A stretch of DNA of 64,000 nt from Oleispirillum naphthae (GTDB lineage: Bacteria; Pseudomonadota; Alphaproteobacteria; Rhodospirillales; Rhodospirillaceae): NCBI GenBank assembly GCA_027864655.1, contig JAQAZG010000007.1, positions 62,001 to 126,000 of the forward strand. Reading direction: 5' to 3'. The translations under genes were made by a program, and so were the position numbers. This document shows positions 42,973-52,133 of this stretch, in pieces. Each line of letters begins with the position of its first letter. Position 1 is the stretch's first letter. The notes beneath the pieces were generated by a model. That model had not been told where the DNA came from. It worked only from the letters and a program-made list of their open reading frames with translations, and searched no databases.

Positions 42973-44430
42973 TCAGCCCAGCAGCTTTTTGCGGATCATC
43001 TCGTTGAGGATGCCGGGGTTGGCCTTGCCCTGGGAGGCCTTCATCGCCTGGCCGACGAACCAGCCCAGAAGCTTCTCCTTGCCCGCCTTAACCTCGGCCG
43101 CCTTGTCCGGGTTGGCGGCGATCACCTCGTCCACCACCTTTTCGATCGCGCCGGTATCGGTGACCTGCTTCAGGCCCTTCTCCTCGACGATCCTGCCCGG
43201 TTCGCCGCCGGTTTCCACCATGATCTCGAACACGTCCTTGGCGATGCGCCCGGAGATCGTGCCGTCCTTGATCAGGTCCACCAGCCTGCCGATGTTCTCC
43301 GGCGCAACCGGGCTTTCGGCGATGCTCTTGCCGGTGCGGTTGAGCGCGGCGAAGAGGTCGCCCATCACCCAGTTCGCCACCGCCTTCGCGTCGTGGCCTT
43401 CCGCCGCGGCCTCGAAGTAGGCGGCGGTTTCCTTCTCCGCCACCAGCACCCCGGCGTCGTAGGGGGTGAGGCCGTAATCGCCGATGAAGCGCGCCTTCTT
43501 GGCGTCCGGCAGCTCCGGCAGGCCCGCCTTGATCTCGTCCACGAATTCCTGCGTGAACTCCAGCGGCAGCAGGTCCGGGTCCGGGAAATAGCGGTAGTCG
43601 TGGGCGAATTCCTTGGAGCGCATCGGCCGCGTCGTGCCCTTGGCGCTGTCGAACAGGCGGGTCTCCTGTTCGATGATGCCGCCCTGCTCATAGACCTCGA
43701 CGTGACGCGCCGCCTCGTACTCGATGGCCTGCATGACGAAGCGCACCGAGTTGACGTTCTTGATCTCGCAGCGGGTGCGCAGCGGCTCGCCGGGGTGGCG
43801 GACGGAAACGTTGACGTCGGCCCGCATCGAGCCTTCCTCCATGTTGCCGTCGCAGGTTTCGAGGTAGCGCAGAATGGCGCGCAGCTTCTTGAGGTAGGCC
43901 CCCGCTTCCTCCGGGCTGCGCATGTCGGGCTTGGAGACGATCTCCATCAGCGCCACGCCCGCGCGGTTGAGGTCGATGAACGACTTGCTGGGGTGCTGGT
44001 CGTGCAGCGACTTGCCCGCGTCGATCTCCAGGTGCAGGCGCTCGATGCCGACTTCCCTGCTGGTGCCGTCCTTCATGTCGAGGATGACCGTGCCCTCGCC
44101 GACGATGGGGTGGGCGAACTGGCTGATCTGGTAGCCGAGCGGCAGGTCGGCATAGAAGTAGTTCTTACGGTCGAACACCGAGCGGCGGTTGATCTGCGCA
44201 TTGAGGCCGAGGCCGGTCTTCACCGCCTGGCGGACGCATTCCGCGTTGATCACCGGCAGCATGCCGGGCATGCCGCAGTCGAGAAACGCGACATGGGTGT
44301 TGGGGTCGCCGCCGAAGGTGGCGGACGCGCCGGAGAAGAGCTTCGCCGCGGAGATCACCTGGGCATGCACCTCCAGGCCGATCACCACTTCCCACGGGCC
44401 GGTTTCGCCTTCGATGATATAGCTGCTCAT
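42973..44430 (-). CDS. gatB: Asp-tRNA(Asn)/Glu-tRNA(Gln) amidotransferase subunit B
   Basis: Binds mischarged tRNA and activates its acid side chain in the GatCAB complex. 485 residues from [15 protein letters not shown]; signature blocks [29 protein letters not shown] and [10 protein letters not shown]. The C-terminal YqeY-like domain is present. The start follows the gatA stop by 1 bp. Presence of gatCAB implies that at least one of Gln- or Asn-tRNA is made indirectly. Confidence 0.97.
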   Translation of the reverse strand: MSSYIIEGETGPWEVVIGLEVHAQVISAAKLFSGASATFGGDPNTHVAFLDCGMPGMLPVINAECVRQAVKTGLGLNAQINRRSVFDRKNYFYADLPLGYQISQFAHPIVGEGTVILDMKDGTSREVGIERLHLEIDAGKSLHDQHPSKSFIDLNRAGVALMEIVSKPDMRSPEEAGAYLKKLRAILRYLETCDGNMEEGSMRADVNVSVRHPGEPLRTRCEIKNVNSVRFVMQAIEYEAARHVEVYEQGGIIEQETRLFDSAKGTTRPMRSKEFAHDYRYFPDPDLLPLEFTQEFVDEIKAGLPELPDAKKARFIGDYGLTPYDAGVLVAEKETAAYFEAAAEGHDAKAVANWVMGDLFAALNRTGKSIAESPVAPENIGRLVDLIKDGTISGRIAKDVFEIMVETGGEPGRIVEEKGLKQVTDTGAIEKVVDEVIAANPDKAAEVKAGKEKLLGWFVGQAMKASQGKANPGILNEMIRKKLLG

Positions 44431-44431
44431 C

Positions 44432-45922
44432 TCACTTGCCCTCCCGCAGCAGTGTCGGCACGGCGGTAAAACCTGCCGCGGCTTCCATCGCCTGCGCGGC
44501 GCGCAGCACGGTCTCCTCATCGAACGGACGGCCGATCAGCTGCAGGCCGAGCGGCAGCCCCCGCTGCGACAGCCCGCCCGGCAGCGACAGCGCGGGCAAA
44601 CCGGCCAGAGACGCGGGCACGGTGAACACGTCGTTGAGGTACATGGTGATCGGGTCCACCTTCGCCCCCCCTTCGATGGGGAAGGGGTCCGACGGCGCGG
44701 TGGGGGTGAGGATCACGTCCACCTGCTTGAACGCCTCGCGGAAGTCGTTGGCGATCAGCGCGCGCACCTTCTGCGCCTTGAGGTAATAGGCGTCGTAGTA
44801 CCCGGCGGAGAGCACGTAGGTGCCGATCAGGATGCGGCGCTTCACCTCCTTGCCGAAGCCCGCGGCGCGGGTCTTCATGTACATCTCGTCGAGGTTGCCG
44901 CCGTTCTCCACCCGCAGGCCGTAGCGCACGCCGTCGTACCGCGCGAGGTTGGAGGAGGCCTCCGCCGGGGCGATGATGTAATAGGTGGCCAGCGCCTTGT
45001 CGGTGTGCGGCAGGGAAATCTCCACCACCTCGGCCCCCGCGTCCTTGAGCCAGGTGATGCCCTGGTCCCACAGCGCGGCGATCTCGGTGGCGAGGCCGAT
45101 CGGCCGGTACTCCTTCGGCACGCCGACCTTGAGGCCCCGGATGTCGCCGGTGAGCGCCTTTTCGAAATCGGGCAGCGCCACGTTGGCGGAGGTGCTGTCC
45201 TTTGCGTCGAAGCCCGCCATCTGGCCGAGCATGATCGCCGCGTCGCGCACGCTGCGGGTCATCGGCCCGGCCTGGTCGAGCGACGAGGCGAAGGCGACGA
45301 TGCCCCAGCGCGAGCAGCGCCCGTAGGTGGGCTTCAGCCCGACGATGCCGGTGAAGGCCGCGGGCTGGCGGATCGAGCCGCCGGTATCGGTGCCGGTGGC
45401 GGCGAGGCACATCCGCGCCGCCACCGCCGCGGCGGACCCGCCGGAGGAGCCGCCGGGCACCAGCGGCGCGGCGTCGTCTTCCGCCTGCCAGGGGCTTACC
45501 ACGTTGCCGTAGGCGGAGGTGATGTTGGCCGAGCCCATGGCGAACTCGTCCAGGTTGGTCTTGCCCAGCATCACCGCGCCGCCCGCCTTCAGCCTGGCGG
45601 AGACGGTGGATTCGTACTGCGGCTTGAAGCCCTGCAAAATCTTCGAGGCGGCGGTGGTCTGCACCCCCTCGGTGCAGAACAGGTCCTTGATCGCCACCGG
45701 CGCGCCGTCCATCGGCCCCAGCGCCTCGCCCTTGGCGCGGCGCGCGTCCGACGCCTCGGCGCGGTCCAGCGCGATCTCCGGGCAGGTGACGATGAAGGCG
45801 TTGAGATCCTTCCTCGCCTCCATCGCGGCGAGGCACGCCCCGGTCAACTCGACGGAGGTGAATTCGCCCTTGGCCAGTCCGTCGCGGGCCTCGGCCAGGG
45901 TCAGGGAAGTCAAATCGGTCAT
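44432..45922 (-). CDS. gatA: Asp-tRNA(Asn)/Glu-tRNA(Gln) amidotransferase subunit A
   Basis: Amidase subunit that releases ammonia from glutamine. 496 residues. The Ser-cisSer-Lys triad is visible: lysine in [11 protein letters not shown], the serines in [13 protein letters not shown] and [13 protein letters not shown]. It sits in the middle of gatC-gatA-gatB with 6 bp and 1 bp gaps. Confidence 0.97.
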   Translation of the reverse strand: MTDLTSLTLAEARDGLAKGEFTSVELTGACLAAMEARKDLNAFIVTCPEIALDRAEASDARRAKGEALGPMDGAPVAIKDLFCTEGVQTTAASKILQGFKPQYESTVSARLKAGGAVMLGKTNLDEFAMGSANITSAYGNVVSPWQAEDDAAPLVPGGSSGGSAAAVAARMCLAATGTDTGGSIRQPAAFTGIVGLKPTYGRCSRWGIVAFASSLDQAGPMTRSVRDAAIMLGQMAGFDAKDSTSANVALPDFEKALTGDIRGLKVGVPKEYRPIGLATEIAALWDQGITWLKDAGAEVVEISLPHTDKALATYYIIAPAEASSNLARYDGVRYGLRVENGGNLDEMYMKTRAAGFGKEVKRRILIGTYVLSAGYYDAYYLKAQKVRALIANDFREAFKQVDVILTPTAPSDPFPIEGGAKVDPITMYLNDVFTVPASLAGLPALSLPGGLSQRGLPLGLQLIGRPFDEETVLRAAQAMEAAAGFTAVPTLLREGK

Positions 45923-45928
45923 CTCGGC

Positions 45929-46216
45929 TTACTCCACCACCTTCGGCACCAGGAAATAGCCGTCCAGGCCATCCGGCGCGTTGGCGAGAACCTTCTCCGG
46001 CATGGCGCCGTCGGTCACCACGTCGTCGCGCCAGTAGAGCCTGGTCTCGGAGACCGAAGCCAGGGGCGCGACACCCTCGGTATTCACCTGTTGCAATTGT
46101 TCCACCCAGCCCAGAATGCCGTTCAGTTCATGGGCGAGACCCTCCAGGTCTTCCTCGGGAATCTCCAATCGCGCCAGAAATCCGATTTTTCTGACAGTGG
46201 CCTTGTCCAGCGACAT
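45929..46216 (-). CDS. gatC: Asp-tRNA(Asn)/Glu-tRNA(Gln) amidotransferase subunit C
   Basis: 95-residue belt protein that stabilises GatA-GatB. MSLDKATVRKIGFLARL at the N-terminus, the helical middle ELNGILGWVEQLQQVNTEGV and C-terminal R-x-D (YWRDDVV) are family typical. The ATG at 46216 is the conserved start. It is divergent from ruvX, so the 111 bp between hold both promoters. Confidence 0.95.
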   Translation of the reverse strand: MSLDKATVRKIGFLARLEIPEEDLEGLAHELNGILGWVEQLQQVNTEGVAPLASVSETRLYWRDDVVTDGAMPEKVLANAPDGLDGYFLVPKVVE

Positions 46217-46327
46217 GGGATATCTGTCTCCAATGGTGGTCGTGAGCGCACGATGCGCCCGGCACTGGCTTACCAAACGCAACGCCCCCGCGCAATCCCG
46301 TGCGCCCATGACCGAGAGGAATTTGCC

Positions 46328-46795
46328 GTGATCTGCGCCCGCATCGAGGATTTCGCCGCCGCGCTGCCCGCCTTCGGCGCGGTCCTCGGCATCGACCTGG
46401 GGGAAAAGACCATCGGCGTCGCCGCCTCCGACGTCACCCGCGCCATCGCCTCCCCCCTCCTCCTGATCCAACGCAAATCGCGGGAAAAGGACCTCGCCGC
46501 CCTGCTCGCCGCCGCCCGCTCGCGCGAGGCGGTGGGCGTGGTCTACGGCCTGCCCCTGCAAATGGACGGACAGGAGGGCGAACGCGTCCGCCTCACCCGC
46601 GCCTTCGCCGCGCGCATCGCCGAAACCTGGGACGTGCCCACCGCCTTCTGGGACGAACGCCTCTCCACCGTGGCGGTGGAACGCATCCTCATCGGCGAGG
46701 CCGACCTCTCCCGCGCCCGCCGCAAACAGGTGGTGGACAAATCCGCCGCCGCCTTCATCCTCCAGGGCGCGCTCGACCGGCTGCGGGCGTTGTAA
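46328..46795 (+). CDS. ruvX: Holliday junction resolvase-like / pre-16S rRNA nuclease YqgF
   Basis: 155-residue RNase H-fold nuclease, in E. coli needed for 16S rRNA 5' maturation. Motifs: VLGIDLGEKTIGVAASD, VVYGLPLQMDG and WDERLSTVAVE with the catalytic acids. It starts at a GTG preceded by GAGAGGAA. Its TAA stop forms the first bases of mosaic repeat copy D. Confidence 0.93.
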   Translation: MICARIEDFAAALPAFGAVLGIDLGEKTIGVAASDVTRAIASPLLLIQRKSREKDLAALLAAARSREAVGVVYGLPLQMDGQEGERVRLTRAFAARIAETWDVPTAFWDERLSTVAVERILIGEADLSRARRKQVVDKSAAAFILQGALDRLRAL

Positions 46796-46980
46796 AAACC
46801 AGGCCGGGCGCTGCCCGGACCCGCAAGGGGCCGGAAGGCCCCTTGACCCCATAACTGGTTTTCCGCGAAGCGGGATAAGCCCGTACCGGCCACACGCACG
46901 GTCTTATGGCGCTTCGCGCAAAAACCAAAGTTACGGGAGGCGCGGAGGGACCGAGTCCCTCCGGAAAGTTTTTGTTTTTC
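46794..46980. repeat. Mosaic intergenic repeat, copy D
   Basis: Begins AAAAACCAGGCCGGGC with hairpins CCGGGCGCTGCCCGG and GGGGCCGGAAGGCCCC, that is the module of copies B and C inverted. Then the core CTTATGGCGC...CAAAAACCAA (46903-46928, identical over 26 bases to copy E) and a GGAGGGACCGAGTCCCTCC hairpin, ending GTTTTTGTTTTT. Confidence 0.8.
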
Positions 46981-47038
46981 CAGGGACTGTCGGTTTCTGC
47001 TAGAAACGGATGAGCCCTGAATCCCTGGGAGACATCCC

Positions 47039-48316
47039 GTGAACGGCATCTTTTTCACGATTATCGCTCTTTCCTTCGCGGTGGCGGGGGTGCGCCAGGT
47101 GATGGCGCCTGCGGGCATGGCGTCCGGCTCCTCGCCGATGGAGGTTCTGGGGTCCGGCATGATCGAGGGCGCGGCGGGCGCGGTGACTCTGGCGATCGGC
47201 CTGATCGGCGTGATGGCGCTGTTCCTCGGGCTGATGAAGGTGGCGGAGGCGGGCGGCCTGCTCGCCGTGGTGGCCAAGACCCTGCGTCCGCTGATGGTGC
47301 GCCTGTTCCCCGACGTGCCCGCCGACCACCCGGCGATGGGCGCGATGATCATGAATTTGTCGGCCAACGCGCTCGGCCTGGGCAACGCGGCGACGCCCTT
47401 CGGCATCCGCGCGATGCAGCAGCTCGACCGGCTGAATCCGGAAAAGGGCACCGCCACCAACGCGATGGCGCTGTTTCTGGCGATCAACACCTCTTCCGTC
47501 ACCCTGCTGCCCACCGGGGTGATCGCCCTGCGCGCCGCGGCGGGCTCCGCCGACCCGGCGGGGATCGTGCCGACCACGCTGTTCGCCACCATCTGCTCCA
47601 CCACCGTCGCGATTTTGGGTGCAAAGCTTTACGCCCGCTTCTTCGCGGGCGGTCGGTCGGTGCCCGGCCTGCCGGACGACGCAGCGGGCGAAGCCTCGGC
47701 AAACGAGGAGAGCGGGGCCTATCCGCTGTGGGTTTCGGCGCTGGCGCTCGCCTGCGTCGCCGCGCTGGTGCCGGTGACGGTGTTCTGGGGCAAGGCGATC
47801 GCGCCGTGGATCGTGCCGGGGCTGGCCGTCGCCTTCCTCGGCTACGGGTTCGCGAAGAAGGTGCCGGTGTACGAAACCTTCGTCGAGGGCGCGAAGGAGG
47901 GTTTTTCGGTGGCGGTGCGGATCATTCCGTTCCTCGTCGCCATTCTTGCCGCGGTGGCGATGTTCCGCGCCAGCGGCGCGATGGAGATGCTGCTCGCGCC
48001 CTTGGGCCGCCTCACCGCGCACATCGGTCTGCCCACCGAGGCCCTCCCGATGGCGTTGCTGCGGCCGCTTTCCGGCTCCGGCGCCTACGGCATCCTGGCG
48101 GCGGTCCTCAACGACCCGAGCCTCGGGCCGGACAGCTACGTGGGTTATCTCGTCTCCACCCTACAGGGCTCGACGGAGACCACCTTTTACGTCATCGCCG
48201 TCTATTTCGGCGCGGTGCAGGTCAAGCGCATGCGCCACGCCCTGTGGGCGGCTCTGACCGCCGACGCCGCGGGCATCGCCGCCGCGGCGTTCATCTGCAG
48301 CCTGATGTACGGTTAG
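47039..48316 (+). CDS. Fused SpmA-SpmB-like nucleoside-recognition membrane protein
   Basis: 425 residues with about ten hydrophobic segments in two halves. The first (residues 1-200) has MNLSANALGLGNAATPFGIRAMQQL, the SpmA/nucleoside-recognition (Gate) signature; the second (about 225-425) has LRPLSGSGAYGILAAVLND and STETTFYVIAVYFGAVQVKR, the SpmB part. In Bacillus these are two spore-maturation proteins; in proteobacteria the fused form is of unknown role, presumed to be a transporter. GTG start at 47039. Confidence 0.87.
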   Translation: MNGIFFTIIALSFAVAGVRQVMAPAGMASGSSPMEVLGSGMIEGAAGAVTLAIGLIGVMALFLGLMKVAEAGGLLAVVAKTLRPLMVRLFPDVPADHPAMGAMIMNLSANALGLGNAATPFGIRAMQQLDRLNPEKGTATNAMALFLAINTSSVTLLPTGVIALRAAAGSADPAGIVPTTLFATICSTTVAILGAKLYARFFAGGRSVPGLPDDAAGEASANEESGAYPLWVSALALACVAALVPVTVFWGKAIAPWIVPGLAVAFLGYGFAKKVPVYETFVEGAKEGFSVAVRIIPFLVAILAAVAMFRASGAMEMLLAPLGRLTAHIGLPTEALPMALLRPLSGSGAYGILAAVLNDPSLGPDSYVGYLVSTLQGSTETTFYVIAVYFGAVQVKRMRHALWAALTADAAGIAAAAFICSLMYG

Positions 48317-48345
48317 CGCTCCCGGGCACATCTTCCGCCGACGCG

Positions 48346-48375
48346 AACGCGCTCAGTTTAAAATCTGAGCGCGTT
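48346..48375. repeat. Perfect 11-bp inverted repeat, possible operator
   Basis: AACGCGCTCAG, 8-base AT-only spacer TTTAAAAT, CTGAGCGCGTT. It lies 30 bp after the SpmAB-like gene and 224 bp before the ABC binding-protein gene. No T-run follows, so an operator or structured RNA element is as likely as a terminator. Confidence 0.6.
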
Positions 48376-48598
48376 ATGCCGTTTATGTGGGCAAATTTTA
48401 AACACCCGGGCGAAAAACACAAAAAAGGGGCAGATTCCGGCCCCCGGCGTTTGGCGCGGTGATTGCATACAGGCGTGTGGATACCCCGCGGGCGCCTTCG
48501 CCCCACCTTCGAGCGTTTTTCCCGATCGTCTCCGCACCGGTTTCGCCTGCTGTGGCGCAGCCCGGTCCATGTTCCGCAACGCGTTGCAAGGAGGTCCC

Positions 48599-49345
48599 AT
48601 GTTCCTGAAGTCCCTCGCCGCCCTCGCCGCCGCCGCCATGCTCGGCCTGGCTTCCCCGGCCGCCGCCCAGGACAGCGTCAAGGTGGGCGTCACCACCACC
48701 GGCGTGCCGTTCACCTTCGTCGATACCGCCACGCAGAAGCCCACCGGCGCGATGGTGGATCTCGCCGCCGCCATCGCCAAGGAGATCGGCGCCACGCCGT
48801 CGTTCGAGATCACCGCCTTCTCCGCCCTGGTTCCCGCGCTGTCCACCGGCAAGATCGACCTGATCTCGGCGGGCATGCTGGCCACCGATGCGCGCAGGCA
48901 GATCATCGACTTCACCGACGTGGTCTACAGCTACGGCGACGGTCTGTTCGTCTCCGCCAAGGACAAGAAGGACTACGCGCTCACCGATCTCAAGGGCGAG
49001 GTGGTCGGCGCCCAGGTCGGCACCATCTTCGCCGACGTGCTGAAGAAGGTCGGCGGGTTCAAGGAGATCAAGCAGTACGACTCGATCGTCGATATCATGC
49101 GCGACGTCAAGCTCGGCCGCATCAAGGCGGGCATCGGCGATGCGCCGATCGTCGCCTACCAGATCGCCAAGAATCCGGACCTCGGGGTGCGCCTGGTGCC
49201 GGGCTACAAGCCGGCCAACCTGGGCGACGTGGCGCTTGCCGTGTCCAAGGAGAATCCGGCCCTGCTCGCCAAGGTCAACGCCGCCATCGCCAAGCTCAAG
49301 GCCTCGGGCGAGATCAAGAAGATCTTCGCCAAATACGGCCTCTGA
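48599..49345 (+). CDS. Polar amino acid ABC transporter, substrate-binding protein
   Basis: 248-residue periplasmic binding protein with a Sec signal peptide ending SPAAAQD. Family 3 features: VKVGVTTTGVPFTFVD, PTGAMVDLAAAIAKEIG and FTDVVYSYGDGLFV. The ATG at 48599 has an excellent ribosome site, AAGGAGGTCCC. It heads the operon with permease and ATPase. The ligand is an amino acid or related amine; the FAD oxidase next door hints at an amine or gamma-glutamyl compound. Confidence 0.93.
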   Translation: MFLKSLAALAAAAMLGLASPAAAQDSVKVGVTTTGVPFTFVDTATQKPTGAMVDLAAAIAKEIGATPSFEITAFSALVPALSTGKIDLISAGMLATDARRQIIDFTDVVYSYGDGLFVSAKDKKDYALTDLKGEVVGAQVGTIFADVLKKVGGFKEIKQYDSIVDIMRDVKLGRIKAGIGDAPIVAYQIAKNPDLGVRLVPGYKPANLGDVALAVSKENPALLAKVNAAIAKLKASGEIKKIFAKYGL

Positions 49346-49414
49346 GACCGGGGACCGGCGCGCCTGCGCCGGTCCTTCCGTTCCGCCCCAGAAAGCGACG
49401 AGGAACGCGCGCAC

Positions 49415-50065
49415 ATGAAGCTTTTCACGCACGGCGCAGAATACCTGCCGATCCTGCTGAACGGGCTGTGGCTGACCATCCTGGTCACCGTCCTCGCCCT
49501 CATCCTCGCCAGCGCGCTGGGCCTGCTCTGGGCGCTGCTGCGCACCTCGGGCATTCCCGCCCTCGCCACGCCCACCCGCATCCTCATCGAGTTCCTGCGC
49601 GGCATCCCGATCCTCGTGGTGCTGTTCTACATCTACTTCGTCATGCCCGACATCGGCATCGACCTCACCGCGCTGCAGGCGGGCATCGTCGGCCTGGCGA
49701 TCACCTATTCCTGCTACATCGGCGAGACCTTCCGCGCCGGGATCGAGGCGGTGGACCGCGGCCAGATCGAGGCGGCCAAGTCCATCGGCATGGACCGCTC
49801 GCTGACGATGCGCCGCGTGGTGCTGCCCCAGGCGTTCAAGATCGTGCTGCCGCCCTACGGCAACAACATCGTGATGCTGCTCAAGGACTCCTCGCAGGTC
49901 TCGGTGATCTCGGTGGCCGAGCTGTCGATGCAGGGCAAGGTGCTCGCCTCTTCCACCTTCGACAACATGACCGTGTTCACCATGGTGGCGCTGCTCTACC
50001 TCTGCCTGACGATCCCGCTCAACTTCATCCTGCACCGCGTGGAAAAACGCATGGGAAAGGCCTGA
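49415..50065 (+). CDS. Polar amino acid ABC transporter, permease
   Basis: 216-residue inner-membrane subunit of the HisMQ family with about five helices. The N-terminus LLNGLWLTILVTVLALILA and the EAA loop EAAKSIGMDRSLTMRRVVLP are typical. Only one permease gene is present, so it must act as a homodimer. It lies 69 bp after the binding-protein gene and 3 bp before the ATPase gene. Confidence 0.94.
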   Translation: MKLFTHGAEYLPILLNGLWLTILVTVLALILASALGLLWALLRTSGIPALATPTRILIEFLRGIPILVVLFYIYFVMPDIGIDLTALQAGIVGLAITYSCYIGETFRAGIEAVDRGQIEAAKSIGMDRSLTMRRVVLPQAFKIVLPPYGNNIVMLLKDSSQVSVISVAELSMQGKVLASSTFDNMTVFTMVALLYLCLTIPLNFILHRVEKRMGKA

Positions 50066-50068
50066 ACC

Positions 50069-50815
50069 ATGGTTTTCGACGACACGATGATCGCCTTCAA
50101 GGACGTGCGCAAATCCTTCGGCGGGCACGAGGTGCTCGGCGGCATCACCGCCAGGGTGCGGCGCGGCCAGGTGGTCTGCCTGATCGGCCCCTCGGGGGCG
50201 GGCAAGTCCACGCTGCTGCGCTGCGTCAACGGGCTGGAGGACTACCAGGGCGGCGAGATCACCATCGACGGCCTGCGCATCGACGTCTCCTCCCCCGACA
50301 TCCACGAGGTGCGCACCCGCGTCGCCATGGTGTTCCAGCGGTTCAACCTGTTCCCCCACCGCACCGCGCTGGAAAACGTCATGGAAGGGCCGGTGTTCGT
50401 GCTCAAGGAGAAACCGGCGGAGGTGCGCGCCCGCGCCGTTTCGCTGCTCACCCGCGTCGGCCTGTCCGACAAGATGGACGCCTACCCTGCCGCGCTCTCC
50501 GGCGGGCAGCAGCAGCGCGTCGCCATCGCGCGGGCGCTGGCGATGCGGCCGGAGGCGATTCTCTTCGACGAGCCGACCAGCGCCCTCGACCCGGAAATGG
50601 TGGGCGAGGTGCTGCGGGTGATGCGCTCCCTCGCCGAGGAAAACATGACGATGCTGATCGTCACCCACGAAATCCAGTTCGCGCGCGAGGTCGCCGACTG
50701 GGTGCTGTTCCTCGACGGCGGCCGCATCGCCGAGGAAGGCCCCGCCGACATCCTGCGCAATCCCAAGAACGAGCGCACGCAGGACTTCCTGCGGCGCGTC
50801 ACCGATCCGGCCTGA
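50069..50815 (+). CDS. Polar amino acid ABC transporter, ATP-binding protein
   Basis: 248-residue ATPase of the GlnQ/HisP group. Walker A is GPSGAGKST (40-48), signature LSGGQQQR, Walker [14 protein letters not shown], and the switch histidine is in IVTHEI. It completes the three-gene importer and is followed after 37 bp by an FAD-dependent oxidoreductase on the same strand. Confidence 0.96.
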   Translation: MVFDDTMIAFKDVRKSFGGHEVLGGITARVRRGQVVCLIGPSGAGKSTLLRCVNGLEDYQGGEITIDGLRIDVSSPDIHEVRTRVAMVFQRFNLFPHRTALENVMEGPVFVLKEKPAEVRARAVSLLTRVGLSDKMDAYPAALSGGQQQRVAIARALAMRPEAILFDEPTSALDPEMVGEVLRVMRSLAEENMTMLIVTHEIQFAREVADWVLFLDGGRIAEEGPADILRNPKNERTQDFLRRVTDPA

Positions 50816-50852
50816 CGACCGGACCTTCACGGAACGGAAGGACCATTCCATC

Positions 50853-52118
50853 ATGTCGCATCCCGTCGCCTCCATCTGGGCCGCCACCGCGCATCCGGCG
50901 CCCGAGACTCCCCCCATCGCCGGTGCGCACACCGCAGACGTCGCCGTGATCGGCGCGGGGGTCACCGGCCTCGGCGCGGCGATCAAGCTGGCGGAGGGCG
51001 GCGCCTCGGTGATCGTGCTGGACAGCGGCGGCCCGGGCTTCGGCGCGAGCGGCCGCAACGGCGGCCAGGTCATCCCGGGGCTGAAGCACGACCCGGACGA
51101 ACTGGACAAGCTCTACGGCGCGGCCGCCACCGAGTTCGCGGGCAAGACCGCCGACGTGGTGTTCGCGCTGATCGAGAAATACGGCATCGACTGCGCCGCC
51201 ACGCGCGGCGGCTGGATTCAGGGCACGCTCAAGACCTCCCACCTGCCGATGCTGGAACGCCGCGTCGCGCAGTGGAAGGCGCACGGAGCCGACGTGGAAA
51301 TGCTCGACGCCGCGGGCATACGGCGCCTCACCGGCACCGGCCGCTACGTGGGCGGCTGGATCGACCGCCGCGCCGGAACCCTGCACCCCCTCAACTACAG
51401 CTACGGCCTCGCCCGCGCCGCGCTCTCCCTCGGCGCGCAGGTGCACGGCGGCAGCGAGGTCGCCTCGCTGAAGCGCAGCAACGGGCGTTGGCTGCTCGTC
51501 ACCGCCAACGGCGCGCGCATCGACGCCGGGCACGTGGTCATCGGCACCAACGGCTACACCGGCCGCCTGTGGCCGAAGCTCAAGGGCACGGTGATTCCCG
51601 CCTCGTCCTTCCAGATCGCCACCGCGCCGCTCTCCGAGGAGCAGTTGCAGCGCATCCTGCCGGGAAGCGTGGCGATTTCGGATACCCGGCGCATCGCCAA
51701 CTACATGCGCATCGGTCCGGGCAACCGCCTGATGCTGGGCGGCCGCGGCACCTTCTCCGAACCGAAGGAACTCGCCGACTACCGCCGCATGGTCGCCGAC
51801 CTCAAGGCGTTCTTCCCCGAAACCGCGGGGACGCCGCTCGACTATTACTGGAGCGGCCGCGTCGCGATGACCTGGGACCACATGCCGCGCCTGCACCGCC
51901 CGGCGCCGGATATGACCATCGCGCTCGGCTACAACGGCCGCGGCGTCGCCCTCGGCACCGCGATGGGCCAGGCGATCGGCGCGCACATTCTCGACCCGCA
52001 GACGCCGCTGCCGCTGACCTTCCGCACCATCCGGCCGCTGCCGGTCCACGACCTGCACCCGATCTATGCGAGCATGGCGATCGAGTACTACCGTCTCCGC
52101 GATTCTCTGGAGAAATAA
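50853..52118 (+). CDS. FAD-dependent amine/amino-acid oxidoreductase (DAO family)
   Basis: 421 residues. Dinucleotide fold AVIGAGVTGLGAAIKLAEGG at the N-terminus, then FGASGRNGGQVIPGLKHDP, which resembles gamma-glutamylputrescine oxidase (PuuB) and related DAO proteins; the C-terminal FAD contact is ALGYNGRGVALGTAMG. Such enzymes oxidise secondary or primary amines with release of hydrogen peroxide. Being downstream of the ABC importer it probably starts breakdown of the imported compound. Confidence 0.9.
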   Translation: MSHPVASIWAATAHPAPETPPIAGAHTADVAVIGAGVTGLGAAIKLAEGGASVIVLDSGGPGFGASGRNGGQVIPGLKHDPDELDKLYGAAATEFAGKTADVVFALIEKYGIDCAATRGGWIQGTLKTSHLPMLERRVAQWKAHGADVEMLDAAGIRRLTGTGRYVGGWIDRRAGTLHPLNYSYGLARAALSLGAQVHGGSEVASLKRSNGRWLLVTANGARIDAGHVVIGTNGYTGRLWPKLKGTVIPASSFQIATAPLSEEQLQRILPGSVAISDTRRIANYMRIGPGNRLMLGGRGTFSEPKELADYRRMVADLKAFFPETAGTPLDYYWSGRVAMTWDHMPRLHRPAPDMTIALGYNGRGVALGTAMGQAIGAHILDPQTPLPLTFRTIRPLPVHDLHPIYASMAIEYYRLRDSLEK

Positions 52119-52133
52119 GGGGGCCGGGCTGCC

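Noticed and set aside
45929-46852. 307-residue version of GatC
   Set aside because: The N-terminal 212 residues are antisense to ruvX; GatC is about 95 residues and starts at 46216.
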